This document shows positions 47,128 to 59,915 of a DNA stretch of 64,000 nt, piece by piece (position 1 is the first letter of the stretch; the number at the start of each line of letters is the position of its first letter). This DNA comes from Choanephora cucurbitarum. Its lineage: Eukaryota; Mucoromycota; Mucoromycetes; Mucorales; Choanephoraceae. Location of the stretch: contig JAIWNI010000007.1 in NCBI GenBank assembly GCA_025331435.1, positions 186,001 to 250,000 of the forward strand, given 5' to 3'. The notes under the pieces were generated by a model. It had not been told where the DNA came from and did not search any database. It saw only the letters and a program-made list of their open reading frames with translations. A program made the position numbers and the translations under genes.

Positions 47128-47287
47128 ACAGGTCTCGAAAGGCTAGCAGCTATACGTTGTCCTTTTTGTACTAGCCTCTTGCATGTGTGTATGAGCGCAT
47201 GTTTCTATCTTCAGACTCCCTCTTGTAGGCTCTTTTCAGACCAATAATTGCTTCTACTGCTTCCCCATCTGCTCTGATTCATCTGTC

Positions 47288-47902
47288 TTGTACCAAATCT
47301 GCTTGGAACCGTTTTTGGCGGCTGTCTTTAAGTGCAATGCAGTGCAGCGAAACGTTATGTTCCGCTTAATACATCGACCGACTCCCATCTGTCAACTCTT
47401 ATATCGTCTAGTCCCTGGAAAATGCCCATCCGCCTCCTGTCTGATTTGTAGTGATATGGAGGACATTTATCATTTTATTTTTCGTTGTCCTGGGAAGTTT
47501 GTCTTTTGGTATCATTTTATCCGAGAATTTCTCTGGCCTAACACTACAATCAACTCCATATACGCAGCATTGACAAGTTTAGATTTTTTCAAGAAATTCA
47601 TTGCCAGCCTGGCTGCCCTTTATCGCCCAATACCTTACTCATTGTTGCTCTCTCTCTCTCTGAGGTATGGAAAGCCCATTGGGCCCACATATTTCTCACT
47701 CGACCTTTCTGTTTCCTGTTTACCCTTCAAGCTGCTAAAGCAGTCATTCAACGCCACCATGGTGAGTCTGTCTTGGCAGATGATTAATTCATCTCCATTT
47801 TATACAATTTTTATGTTATTTTTATGTTATTTTTATGTTATTTTTATGTTATTTTGTCGAGTACCGCTTTCTTTATCCTACAAAAATACGTGCAACAAAT
47901 AA
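47288..47902 (+). pseudogene. 3' end of a LINE-type reverse transcriptase ORF (right copy)
   Basis: Identical 204-codon zf-RVT-like frame (CLICSDMEDIYHFIFRCPGK), followed at 47813-47850 by tandem TTATTTTTATG units. As in the left arm, the LINE 3' end faces outward. Confidence 0.6.
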
Positions 47903-49381
47903 AAAATCACCTTCAAACTTGTAGGCTCTTTTATGCATGTGTATCTTTATCATTGTTCTCTTGTGATCTATCTGGCAACAGGTCGTTTTATTCTTTTCTT
48001 CTTCTTTTCTGTTCACAATATTAACTGTGCCAATGCTTATACCTGCAGTCGCTCCATTGCTCCTTGAAAAGGCTGTCTCTTGACAGTTATAGAAGCGATA
48101 GAGTGTTTAAGTCAGACTACGATGCTGGTTTACGTAGATTTTTAGCATCTACAGGGCAATTGAGTCTTTATTATCAAGCATGTCAAAGATGGATCAAACG
48201 CTGATACGAGAACCCTGAAACCAACTCTCTAAAGAAGAATGTATTAGACACATATCGTAGCTGAGGGTGGTGTGGAGGGATATGAGAAATTTATTTTTCA
48301 ATTACTTATGCCCTTATAGCCGAAGTGCCATTGAGCCTATGGCGGAGTATCTTTTGTATCACAACTCATGATTCCTTGGTAGCTGATTGCAATTCATTCA
48401 TCAGGCAGGGCACCATTTTAGAGAGAGACTGCCAGTAAAAACAAATAAAGAAATCAGTCAAGGGATAACATAGTGCAATTGCAGTAAGAAACAGATTTGT
48501 ATTTGATAGTAAATTGTATGTTTCCTCGTGAGCTCACGTGTTTTTAAGATTTGAAACAGGATGTTACTTGGTTTAAGAAAAAGGCGATGTTTAATGGTCG
48601 AAGTGTGTACAACAGAACCAAATGTAACATCAATCTTGAGAATTATGTCTGTTACTGATTTACTTTACATTGATTTGAAAAAAAAAAGGAGTCAAAATCT
48701 TGATAGAACTGATGTTCATCATGAATAAGCAGTGACAGAATACTCTCTTGATTTCGAAATACTGTGCCCAATGAAACAGACAAGTTTCTAGAAACAAAGG
48801 AACACAATTTCGTAGCAGATACAGGTATCTTCATTTGTAGTCTACAGTTAGGTTGTTTGGGTTGGCTATCACAATTAAGATCAAGTGAAACAAGTCTATA
48901 AAAGAGTCTCAGTTAAGATGATTTTCTTTTTTTTTTAAGAATGCATGAATGATTCCTGAGCAAAACGCAAACAAAACATAAGCTTCTTATTGTCTCTATG
49001 TCTGTCTTGATAGTATTGAGTAATTGATTGCATTGCTTCTTTTTTTATTTCAATTGTACTCAAATAGCTGCACTGCATGAGATGTTTTTTTTTTGGAAAT
49101 CACAATACAGGGCCTTGTCTATGATGATAATATTACATTAAACTAACTATTCAAAGCAAACATTCTTGTGTGTTGGGTATATGATCGCATATAGAGTAGT
49201 GTAAAATATCCTTCAAGCCCAAAGCATCATTGAAAAGAAACCCTCCATTTTTATCCATCTTTCTCTCTTTGCTTATTTGTATTTCGAGACGATCAATCTC
49301 TCTATATCTAAGCAAACCTTTCTTTTTCTTTCTTTCTGCCTGTCATCCGAAAGTAACGGATAATATAACAACATACTATAA

Positions 49382-49483
49382 ATGTCTCTCAGCAGACGGC
49401 TAATAGACTTTGTTAGAGCACCTCAATTAGACAAGGATTTATTTCAGAAAGGGATGATAGAAGAGATAGCTATTTCTTTTTAG
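49382..49483 (+). other. Short open frame with promoter-like upstream region
   Basis: A 33-residue frame MSLSRRLIDFVRAPQLDKDL followed by FQKGMIEEIAISF. It is preceded by a CT-rich block and an AT-rich TATA-like segment, as in real genes of this window. It could be the first exon or a relic of a lost gene. No family recognised. Confidence 0.18.
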
Positions 49484-51342
49484 CCAATTCGCATCATGCA
49501 GTTGGCAACATCCATCTGTTTTCATTCTGATGAGTAACCAAGTATATCATTACCATGTATGCATGATTTCTTTGTCTAAAAGCTGTAGAAGTCAAGTTGG
49601 TTTATATTAAGTCAAGATATGGTCACACCGAAAGAATACAGAATTGGTTCAACTTGTGAATCCTAATCAACCAAAAGAAAAGGACCTTTTTCTTTTAGTA
49701 GAATGCACTGAATCAACGTTTGTATTGTCTTACAAATTGATAGTTTTTTTTTGCATGAATTCAGTTAGGCTCTATGTTTGACTGTTGCTAAAATTGACAA
49801 GGAGTTTCAGATATTGTTACATTGAATCAGTCACAAGCCTAGTTACAGGTAGGCCTTCAGATGTTATTGTTTATTTTTTTGTCTAGTTACTGAGTAAGAT
49901 ATTGACAGGGGAATTTCTTAAAGAAGAAATAAGATCTTCTATTTCTTTCGAAGCAACCCACTACAGTTATGATATCCTTCTTTGTGATCACATAAGACCA
50001 AATTATTCGATGAGGGTATATTCTCTTCTATTGTTTCGCTCTAGTGTTTTTCTGGGTAGTGTTAATGAACCTAAGCAACCTGCGAAGTAGTCAAAGAAAA
50101 GAAAAAGGACGTAGAGGCTCAGATCATACAATAGCCCTTTTTTTAAAAAAAAAGAAAAGGTAGCCAATGTAACAATTAAATGAGAATCACTTCTTGGCGC
50201 CAATGACTAAAGTTCTACAAGGGAAAGGGAGGCAAGAACTTCTTTTGGTTGAAAAGAAAGAAAGAAGCAACCTTACCTTTCTCTAGCAGGAAGAAAAAGA
50301 TGAAACAAAACTGTTGAATTGATAGAAGCTGAAAAATAGTAGTTGTCCAAGAACATTATGTTTTTCGATCGGTTTCACAATATATATATGTTCTCAAAAG
50401 GCTCGTCTTTCTAAACAAATTTGACATGCTGTACCTTATTTTAGATCCTCTGAAACAGTTCGAACTCCCCCAACACATTATCTTACTGGCATTCAATTGA
50501 GTAGCATTCCCTTCTCCAGAAGCAGATAGCTTTATTTCTCTAGCGTATTGCAGTAACCGTATAGGAATACTGGCTTCTTCCCTCTTTTTTTTAGTACTGG
50601 CTAGCCTTTCCCAAGACGAGTAAAGTGCCACAAGAAATTAACGGTACCATAAACAAATCAAGACATCATCTTTTAGGTTGTGTATACACCCGGCATATAA
50701 ATAAAGCTAACTAGACACCAATCGCGTTTGAGAGTTGATCGGAAGAAGGAAAGATAAAAATCACTGATTACTATAAGAGCAATGATTGGATTGTATACAA
50801 TCCATTTTATGCTTTCAGCAAAAAAAATTATTGTTTTTTTTGTCCCTGTGCTTTTAATTACCGACTTTCTGTTACTCAAAATTGAGTCATCCCTCGGTGA
50901 CTATCTTCTGTTGATGCTTCACTGCTTAAAATATGTAGTTTTCGAATAGACTCGTTGACATTTTTAGGCCAGAATGACGGTCTTTGATAGTGCTGTTCCT
51001 CAATTGACTATACAGTCGACACTGACACGGGCCTCATTATTATTTGGTATTCACACAAACTTTTTGGTGGTACAAAACAAGAACATGTTCTAGTACGAAG
51101 AGATCTAAATACTGTTTCTCCAAAAGACGTTGTCAATTCGAACAGTTAATACAATAGCAATATTAACAGTAACTGTGGCATCAAAAGGAGTATAAACAAC
51201 CTATAGTTCCCATCTACCTTATCTCCCATCCAGCTTCATCTTTATTTTTCCACTAGACCCGAAAAAATCTTTGAGTTTAAATAAATGTACTATCCTATAC
51301 AAACAAGACAAATGTGAGGTCACCTTGTGGGGGAGAAACCTC

Positions 51343-51350
51343 TATAAATA
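51343..51350 (+). promoter_or_regulatory. TATA box of GATA-factor gene
   Basis: TATAAATA about 203 bp before the ATG. The intervening leader is pyrimidine-rich and its end (TTTTTTTCAG at 51541-51550) looks like a 3' splice site, so a 5' UTR intron is possible. Confidence 0.5.
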
Positions 51351-51552
51351 ATGAAACCTAAAGCCTTTGGGTCTTTTTTTTTCACTTTTTTCTACTTTTA
51401 ATCTTATTGTTTTGATATACGTTCGTTAATCATACTCACTCTTCTTTCTTTGAAAGAATAATAAAAAAAAAAGACGAGATCTTCTCTTTTTTTTTGTCTT
51501 CTTCTTTGCTCTCTCTCTCTTGTTTCTTTGAACTCTTTTCTTTTTTTCAGTC

Positions 51553-52632
51553 ATGAAGGGTGATAACTATCTGATGCATTACTTGGGTGACAACAGCGAT
51601 GTCCAAGCTGACTTGTTTGACAAAAATGCATTTTCTGATCTCTTACAACAGTTCGAACCATCGTCCATTTCCCATCCTCAAGACTTCAGTACATTTCCTT
51701 CTCCCACATTGTCTGTTGATTCTCACCAGAGCGATCAAAAAACCTCTCGTGAAGACAGCAATGACATGGTCAATCTGCTTGATCCCCAGTTCTTACAGCA
51801 TCTGTCCTCCATATCTCACTCTTCAAGACAAGATGGATTGGATCAATTCGTTCAATTTGAAGAAGAAAACATGCAAGAAGATGACAAAGAACAAGATGTT
51901 AAAGAAAAGATGGAGCTCTTGAAGAAGAACAAGTCTGCCCATAAGCCTGTTCGATCCCAACGTCAGCTAGAGTGCTTCAACTGTCACGTTACCAAGACTC
52001 CTCTCTGGCGCCGTACTCCAGATCGCGCTCATTCTCTCTGTAACGCCTGTGGACTGTATTACAAGCAGTACAACACACATCGTCCTCTTCATATTCGTCA
52101 GAAGCACCAGTCCAATCAGACGAAACAGGCCATCAATATGGCTGCTGCCAGTCTCAGTACCGCTCCATCCTCTCCAGAAGACAAGGTGGTGCCAATGAGC
52201 CTATACCAAGATGAACAAACAGAAGAACAAGTCTGTCAGCGTTGTCATCATGCTCGCTCTGCATTAGTGAATGATGTTGGACAGGCTGTCTGCAACACTT
52301 GTCACCTATTGGCCAATATCCCTGTCATCGGTCAGAAGAGAAACTCGACAGATGCTCTGGTGGAAGAAAACTCAAGTGATTCCAATAAGATGCAACGCTT
52401 ACTTCAGCAACAGTCATTGGTCTTTCCTTCCATTGTGGTACCTAACTCAAATGAGCCTGTTCAACGACAACCTGAAGAGCCTTCTGGTCAACAGGATGAT
52501 ACACGATTCAAGTCTTTAATTGCCCGTATGTCTGTTCAACAAATGGAAGGCTTCCTGAGCATGTTAGAGAGAAGATGCGATATTCTTCGATCCATCATTC
52601 GCAATGAAGGCGACAACAGTATTACTATTTAA
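51553..52632 (+). CDS. GATA-type zinc-finger transcription factor
   Basis: Intronless coding sequence, 359 residues. A GATA finger lies at about residues 141-186: [20 protein letters not shown] followed by [20 protein letters not shown], i.e. CX2CX18CX2C, the 18-residue-loop type of some fungal factors. A second, degenerate Cys4 cluster follows at about 228-250 ([20 protein letters not shown] then NTC; CX2CX15CX2C) and lacks the LWRR core, so it probably does not read GATA in the same way. The N-terminus is acidic and Ser/Gln-rich, a likely activation region. The C-terminus [20 protein letters not shown] could be a short helical protein-contact motif. The target pathway cannot be told from the sequence. 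The coding region is preceded by 3.4 kb without genes. Confidence 0.9.
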   Translation: MKGDNYLMHYLGDNSDVQADLFDKNAFSDLLQQFEPSSISHPQDFSTFPSPTLSVDSHQSDQKTSREDSNDMVNLLDPQFLQHLSSISHSSRQDGLDQFVQFEEENMQEDDKEQDVKEKMELLKKNKSAHKPVRSQRQLECFNCHVTKTPLWRRTPDRAHSLCNACGLYYKQYNTHRPLHIRQKHQSNQTKQAINMAAASLSTAPSSPEDKVVPMSLYQDEQTEEQVCQRCHHARSALVNDVGQAVCNTCHLLANIPVIGQKRNSTDALVEENSSDSNKMQRLLQQQSLVFPSIVVPNSNEPVQRQPEEPSGQQDDTRFKSLIARMSVQQMEGFLSMLERRCDILRSIIRNEGDNSITI

Positions 52633-53868
52633 CTCTTTCTTAATAAATACCCCGAACTTGTTCAAACAAACGAATATAAAAGAGATGTGATACAGAGTTT
52701 GTCATTTTGAGTTAGCTAATTATTTATGTCTCAAGTAAGCCACAGTCGGTTTTAAGGGAGATTTACTTCTAGGCTCAACTTGCTTACATAGAAGATCGTC
52801 TTCCAGGGCCTCAAACAAGAATACAATCTCTGAGTCCAAAAGAAGTATGTTAAAGTGAGTACAAATCAAAAGAGGCACAGAGACTGACTGGAGTATATAT
52901 ACCATCTATCTGAGTTTAAGGCGTATATGAAGTGCTGTAGCTTACAGAATGCAAGCAGCTGTACTACTTTAACTGTTAGCAAGACAACTTACCAATATTT
53001 ACTAATTAAAGCTGTCTCAGAATCTTCTATTAACTCCAATGTTTTCTTAAACGTTCTAAAGGGGGGGGGTTATTTACTTTAATCTACACAGCCAATTTCT
53101 CTGATTATGCTTCTTGTTATGCAAATAAAGAATTTGTTGATCAGCATAGTAAAAAAAAAAAATAAACAGTAAAAAAAAAAAGGCTATTTAATTAAACATC
53201 ATTTATTATATCCACTTTATGTATGATCCATATTGAAATCTATATCTATGATACGGCTTTTGAAGATGAATTATCTACATATGTGTTCATGCAGAAATCC
53301 CTCTTTTATCCTGTGCAGAAGGAAGATCTATTTCTGTTTTCAACTGTACATGAACGGTACTTAATTAGCTTAATCAAATGAATTCTGTCAAGTGATAATG
53401 AGACCCTTCCTTTTTTGGCAGAGATGTTGAATCCATTTAAACCCTTGTTTAGAAGATGATGGAAAGTCATGTATCTTGGAAAAGTAAAAAAAAGGGGGGT
53501 CAACATGATTGTTGTTGTTGGCAACTATACTTGTTTGTTTCCATAACAATCTTGATTTCAATAGGGATCCCCCTTACTAAAAGACATTCTCTAAAGGATG
53601 ATTGGAATTAAGATGAGCTTAATTTTTCTTGATTATCTCCTTCTGCTTGCTAAAGAAGGGTAGATTAGTAGGAGAGAAAAGTCTCTTTTGAATGTCATTT
53701 TCTCTTATTTAAAATAAACAACAGTTGTTTTTTGATTATAAGGATATTTTAATAATATATTTCAAGTTTATATAAAGAAAAGAGAGTGTATAATGAAGTT
53801 CTATGTAAACGGAAGGGGATGTAAAAGCAAAAAAAAAAAAAGGGAAATAAAATAATTTTTTTTTATCT
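52633..53868. other. Intergenic between convergent GATA-factor and PMA1 genes
   Basis: 1.2 kb between the two 3' ends, rich in homopolymer runs (G9 near 53061, A-runs near 53150-53180). AATAAA-like signals are present; no further gene is seen. Confidence 0.5.
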
Positions 53869-56800
53869 TTAGTTGCTGTTCAAGACTTGAGCAGCATGGT
53901 TGGTTTGAACAGAAGAGAAACGACGCATTTCCTTAGCATCCATGCTCATCTTCTTGTTCATGCCCAAGAGCTTCTTACCAAAGTTTTGAGGACGTTCGAG
54001 AGACTTCAAAGATCTGGTACGGTTAGCATAGTATCTGGCAGAAGAAGTACCAGACATGGCAGAGGCACGACGAGAGGCATTGGCCTTGACATCAATAGGG
54101 TTGTTGGACTTGGGTTCAAAGAAGTAACGCATGGCGAACTTGAGAAGATCCATAGGCAAGAACCAGACAATGTTCCAGATCCAGACAACACCAGCAAGAG
54201 ACCAACCACAACCTTCGATGTGAGTGAAGCCCCAGTTAGCATAGACGGAAATGAAGGTGGCAACCAATTGAGCAATCACGAAAGCACACATCAACATGAT
54301 AGAGGGACGTTCGGCAAAGAACCAACCACGAGAACGAGTGATGAAAATCAAGGCTTGAGAGATAGTGGAGACTTGGAGGTAGACGGCAGAGTGAAGGATA
54401 GGGTCGTTAGATTCAGTGAAGGTCTTGATACCAAACTTGTCTTGGAAAAAGGTGGTCTTCAAGGCAACGGCAACAAAGATGACTGTGGAGGCAGTCAAGT
54501 AAATACCATAGATGATAGCATAAGAGAAAATTTCCTTCAAGTTCCAGGCATCAGGGTAAGGAGAGGGCTTGACACGATCGGTAGAGATGGTCATGATAGT
54601 ACCGTCGTTAAGGATAGCAAGAATCAAGACCATGAAAGGAGGGAAGTTGTATTGGAAAGCGAAACAGAGGATAGCGAAACCAACGACAACACGAATGGTG
54701 ACGGAACAGGTATAGATAGAGTAGTTACGCATACGTTGGAAAATTTGACGAGAACCAATGATGGCTTCAATAATGACAGAGAGACCGGGTTCAGTCAAGA
54801 CAATATCGGCAGCAGAACGAGCGGCATCGGTGGCATCATCGACAGCAATACCAACATTAGCCTTGGAGAGAGCAGGAGCATCGTTGACACCATCACCAGT
54901 CATGGCAGTCATGTGACCCATAGCTTGGAGACGTTCAACAATTTCGTACTTGTGTTCAGGGTAGACACCAGCGAAACCATCACAGTGCAAGACCATTTCA
55001 TCAACATCAGCATAACCAGAACCGGGAGGAGGACCATCCTTGAGGGTCTTGGACAAGAACATGTTGTCACCCATACCGAGACGACGACCGGTTTCCTTAC
55101 CGATAGCCAATTGGTCACCAGTAATCATCTTGACTTGAACACCCAAAGCAATAGCACGGTCAATGGTATCCTTGGTATCGGATCTAGGGGGATCGTAGAT
55201 AGGCAAGAGACCAATGAGACGGAAACCTAAACCTTCACCATCGACTTGACCAGAGGGAACTTCATCAACAGCAACAGCAAGGGCACGAAGACCACGACGG
55301 GCGAATTCATCGACATCATCGTTCAAGGCCTTGATTTGTTCTTCAGTCTTGTCACGGCTACAGAGGTCCAAGATGGTGTGAGACATACCCTTGGTGACAC
55401 GGAGGACGGCACCGTCAGAGATACGCTTGTAGGTGATTTCAGTACGCTTGATGACAGGGTTAAAAGGCTTGAATTCCAATTCTTCAACACCGTCACGAGC
55501 AAGCTTGGGGTCAGGCAAAGAGTTGACGATACAGAAATCGATGGCATCTTGGTTTTCAGTACGAGAGGCATAGGCAGACAATTGGATGATTTCATCACCG
55601 TTGAAGTCAGCGTAGGTCTTGATGGTAGGCTTGTCGACAATGAGCTTGTTCAAGGTCAAGGTACCGGTCTTGTCGGAACACAAGATGGTGACAGCAGCCA
55701 TTTCTTCAATAGCAGTGATACGAGTAACAATGGCCTTGTGTTCAGCAAGTTGCTTAGCACCAATAGCGAGAGTGACAGAGAGAACGGTAGGCATGGCAAT
55801 GGGAATACCACCAATGAGCAAGACAAGGATGTTATCGATACCAGTTCTGTAAGCATAGTGGAACTTGGGGTACATGACAAGGATTTCGATGACAACAAAG
55901 AGAGTGATAGTACAGAGACAGAAGTTACCGATCTTGGCCAAAATGGTTTGCAAGTGACCGACATCTTCACCAGCTTCACCTACGAGCTTAGCAGCACGAC
56001 CAAAGAAGGTGTTGGTACCGGTACCGATGATGATAGCCTCAGCTTCACCTTGCTTGACAGTAGAACCAGAGAAGACTTCATCGCCGGCTTCCTTACCAAC
56101 AGGCAAAGATTCACCAGTGAGGGCAGCTTGATCGATAGAGACTTGACCGTGAGCAGCAATAAGACGACCATCAGCAGGCACGACATCACCCAACTTGATA
56201 CTGATGATATCACCAGGCACGAGTTCAGCAGCCTCCATTGTCTTCCATTCACCATCACGCTTGACTTTACATTCAGGGGCAAGAGAGGCCATCAAGGCCT
56301 TGACGGCATTACCGGCTTGACGTTCTTCCAAGAAACCAATGGTAGCGTTGGCGAGCAACAAGAGGACGATACCGATGAAATCAGGGTAATCAGGAGGTTG
56401 ACCACCACCGTTAGAGAGAGCAATAGAGACAATGGCAGCAGCTTCCATGACCCAAGAAAGAGGGTTCCACATGAACCCTAAGAATTGCAAGATGGGGTTC
56501 ACTTCCTTGCTTTCGAGCTTGTTGCGACCGAACTTTTCGACACGACGAGCAGCCTCTTCGGAAGTCAAACCATCAGTTGAGGTTCTACAAAATGTGACGT
56601 TAGCAAAATTTCTAAAAATAATAATAAACTACTTGATTTCCCCCCGAAAAAAAAAATAAATTTTCGAGAGAGAGAGAGACAGATAAACTTGGATCAAAAA
56701 AAAAATTTTTTTTCTTATAGAAGGGGGGGAAAAAAAGCAATGAAAGGAGAATCATAAAAAAAAAAGGGGGAAATACGTACTGTAAAAGTTCAAAGACATC

Positions 56801-56953
56801 TCCAGGTTCCATGGTAGACAAATCAAACTTCTCCTTGTCGTAAAGTTCTTCGACAGTCAAAGAGGTAACATTGCCGGAAATGTTGGCTTTTTGAGTCACA
56901 GGTTGATCAGAAATGACTTCTTGAACAACGACTGTTTCGGTTTTCTCAGTCAT
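53869..56953 (-). CDS. PMA1: Plasma-membrane H+-ATPase (P3A type)
   Basis: Two exons (minus strand), 56781-56953 and 53869-56584, with a 196-nt intron, three times longer than other introns here and full of homopolymers. Product 962 residues. It pumps protons out of the cell and sets the membrane potential that drives nutrient uptake. Landmarks: FGRNKLESKEVNPILQFLGF, ALTGESLPVGK, CSDKTGTLTLNK with phosphorylated Asp362, VKMITGDQLAIGKETGRRLG, GDGVNDAPALSKANVGIAV, LILAILNDGTIM and ten transmembrane helices. The N-terminus is short and acidic; the C-terminal ~75 residues (ASRRASAMSGTSSARYYANR onward) are Ser/Arg-rich and probably regulatory. Codon bias is extreme, as expected of one of the most abundant membrane proteins; this also creates long antisense open frames that are not genes. 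Confidence 0.96.
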
Positions 56954-59504
56954 GGCTGAATTAAATTGATGGGTAAAAGAGAGTAGTGAAGTGTGATTTT
57001 TTTCCTTTCTTGGCTAGAAAAAAGAATGGGGTTTCTTCAGCTAATGTATTTTAAAAAAAGAAATCAAATCCAAGAGAAAGAAAATAATTTTAAAAAAGAG
57101 TGTATTGGATTGTTGGTCAACGAAACAAAGAAAAAAAGAAGAGAAAAAAGAGAAAAAAAAAAAAAAGAAAGACTGAAAATCAGATCAAGTTATTTATAAA
57201 GGGTTTTTAACTCAGCACAGGCAAAGGGGGGGGCACTAAGAAAAAGAGAGAGAATCCATGTAACTTACCCAATTGGTTTCCCCCTAAAATTAACTCCTCT
57301 CGATAGATGATTTACAATATAATAAATACATGGTGAAATTAGTTGAACTAGATCGGTGATAGAAATGTACCAATGAAAAGCAACTCATTATCTTACTTGT
57401 TCACTCTATTGATCCATTCACTTTTCTTCTTTCACCTTACACGCACTTACCCCGCTTTTGCCCGCTTTATCAATCAGCCTTCCCGTTTGTTATAACACTT
57501 GTTGAAACAAGAGTTATTTGATTTGATTTGACGTCGATCTGGTACCTTTTTTTTTTTGAACTATCTGAACTTGATTTCAAACATGTGCCACGGCTACTAA
57601 AAAAAAGTGACTCGTGAAGCATTTACCCTTTATGAAGATATCAACAACAATAACAAGCAAAGAAGACAGATCCCCTTTCGTATGCTCTTTAAACATTCTT
57701 TCAGGCACAACCCTTACTTTGATTGCCTAATCTGTTTACACTCCTACTTGCCACTCTGATTTACTTCAGTGTTTTTTAACTCGGCAACACACTCGGGTCG
57801 GTCTAGTCGGACGGATCCATTCGGCACCAAATATACTACATTGTGTTTAAAAACAAGAGTTTATTGATTGTTGTATACAAAGGATCTACTCTTTATTGTA
57901 AACAAAGATTGGCTGTTTACATCTAAACAAACCCTATCAAAGTCCGATACCACGTTGTCCTTAACCCAGAGAGGCGCCGATGAAAAAAAAAAAGAGGTAT
58001 AGAATCAAACATTATAGTAGAATGGTTGAAAAGGGTAAAATGAACATATGGGCAAAGTCAAATAAAAATAAAAAATTAAGCTTTAGTTTTATAAAAAAAA
58101 AAAAGCGTGTAAAGACTTAGTTTGGTTTCTTTTTTTTTCCCATCATTACACCACATAATTTTTTTTAAAAAAAAAAACTATCCTTATAACTGTCTCATAA
58201 CTTTGATCAGAGTTAACTTGATCTCCGTTCCAAAATAAGTTTGGAGATTTCTAAAGGTAATTTAAACCTATCATTGTTCTTATAGCCTTTGTATATATAT
58301 ATATAAGAGAGAAAAAAAAATTTTTTTTCTGATAAGAGGAAGGAGAATTAAAAAAAAAAAACTATTTTTTTTTTAAACAGAGAAATACACGTATCACTTT
58401 GCATAAGATTTGTGTGGGGGGGATAAAAAAAAACCTTGTATCTGTTATGTACAACCTGGACATTTCATTCACGCTTTCGAATTATTACTTTTACTTTCTT
58501 TTTTTTATTTTATTGAATAGGCAATGTATCCATAGCAACAAAATGAAATTGAATTAATCACTTAGTAACAAATAAGATAGGTTCAGTGGAGTTCCTTTTT
58601 TTCTTTTCTGGATTTGTAATGATCGGAGATAACAACTTTTTACAATTGGATGATAGAAAATTTTAAGCCCTTCTTGTGTGATTGCAAGTTGTTGTACAGT
58701 TCTTGTTTACAGAATTAATAGTAGAGAATAAGTCGCACTTTTATCTATGAGCTGTACTACTATAAGGGCTTAATCCATTCAACCGCTTCGGTCTATCAAA
58801 ACTGATGTCTGCTCCAGTGATAGAGCCTCTTGAATGACTAACAAATCAGAGACTGGGTATTTGAACACATGGTACCATTTCAACAGAAACAGGAGATCTA
58901 CCCTAACCCTTCCTTGTCTTTTTTAAACAGTCGTACCTTCAATTAAATGGCTCTTATTTCGTCATTGTCTTGTTACATAAGGAAGGTCAACATGCTCTCT
59001 ATATGCTCGTTAAGGAAAACAAATATAATATAATCCCTCATGACACATAGAAAAACCTGATTGGCAGAACACAGAAAAACAAATCAGTGCCTGGATTAGA
59101 TCATTCTTTTGCTTCTACATAATGATCCTACATTGCTTGCATATCTCTTTAGTTGAATTAATTTAAATCACATAAATAGAATTCCTCTGGAACCCCACAC
59201 TTAGATAAGCTAATCCTCCTTAGTATACAAATAATTAAGTAACTACTCTGAGATGATGATGTACCTCACTTTTTGTTTATCTAAAGTATTTTCATTTTAA
59301 AAGAGGATTTTGCCACTCATTCAATCAACCGATTTGTTTCTGTCTATCGTTTATGAATACATAAACACTTTCTTTTTAGAACACTATAGAAAAAAAAAAA
59401 GAAGAGGAAACAGACAATGGTCTCTAGATCAATTGGGTTGTAGTTTAAAAGAGATGGAAAACACTACATGCACGCAAACTTTAAAATTAAAAAAAAATAA
59501 ATAA
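56954..59504. other. Upstream region of PMA1 with dense homopolymer runs
   Basis: 2.5 kb without an assignable gene. A TATA-like TTTATAAATA on the minus strand at about 57191-57200 lies 240 bp before the PMA1 start, and a cAMP-element-like TGACGTC at 57529-57535 lies further up. Between 57960 and 58440 there are more than ten A, T or G runs of 7-13 bases, including adjacent T/A switches. Confidence 0.5.
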
Positions 59505-59577
59505 ACCCAGTACGGGGGTCGAACCCGTAATCTTCCGTTTAGAAGACGGATGCCTTATCCAATTGGGCCAACCGGGC
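59505..59577 (-). tRNA. tRNA-Arg (anticodon UCU)
   Basis: 73 nt, no intron. The acceptor stem pairs GCCCGGT with ACTGGGT (two G-U pairs). The D arm is TTGGCCCAATTGGATAAGGC, and the anticodon stem-loop CCGT CTTCTAA ACGG has anticodon TCT. The T arm is ACGGGTTCGACCCCCGT with the usual B box. A T-rich run (ttatttattttttt) follows as RNA polymerase III terminator. It reads AGA codons. Confidence 0.95.
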
Positions 59578-59915
59578 TGATATATTAAAAAATTTGCTTG
59601 GTTTTATAGATTGTTAAAAAAATCACGTGACTGTTCGGTAAGTCCGGCAAAATACCGGTCCGCACATTTTTGTCAGGGCATGAATGCTTTCATTCATGCA
59701 TTTGTATCTTAAGAAAGATATCTTTTAAAGTCAAAAGAGCTCTGTTTATCACTTATACACCTTGAAAGTATCTGTTATAGTACCCATTTATTCTGAACAA
59801 GCACAATATACTCTTTATTATCTTTATAAGAAAATCCATAATCATTGTTTGTTGAATAGCCATACAATAGAAATATATACACAAAAGAAAAAAAAAAGAG
59901 AGATTCAAGATCTAT
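59578..59915. other. Short intergenic region with a perfect small inverted repeat
   Basis: At 59678-59699 GCATGAATG and CATTCATGC flank CTTT, a 9-bp stem with a 4-nt loop, some 220 bp past the CWC25 stop. A second small dyad, CCGG-CAAAATA-CCGG, lies at about 59644-59658. No gene. Confidence 0.5.

Larger units (their letters stand above)
44499..48142 (-). repeat. Right arm of a giant inverted repeat
   Basis: Reverse complement of 39410-43051 with only the few differences listed for the left arm. The outer boundary is sharp: beyond position 48142 and before 39410 the sequences diverge completely. No target-site duplication is visible at the boundaries. Confidence 0.97.
48143..51552. other. Long intergenic region before the GATA-factor gene
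   Basis: 3.4 kb, AT-rich, no assignable gene apart from the tiny frame at 49382-49483. Frames at 48652-48834 and 50356-50631 show no motif. The last 250 bases hold a TATA box (51343-51350) and a long CT-rich leader ending TTTTTTTCAG two bases before the start codon. Confidence 0.5.

Noticed and set aside
53887..56481. Two long open frames (447 and 411 codons) on the plus strand
   Set aside because: They lie exactly antisense to PMA1. Their composition (Thr/Asp/Asn/Gly-rich, no domains) follows from the extreme codon bias of PMA1.
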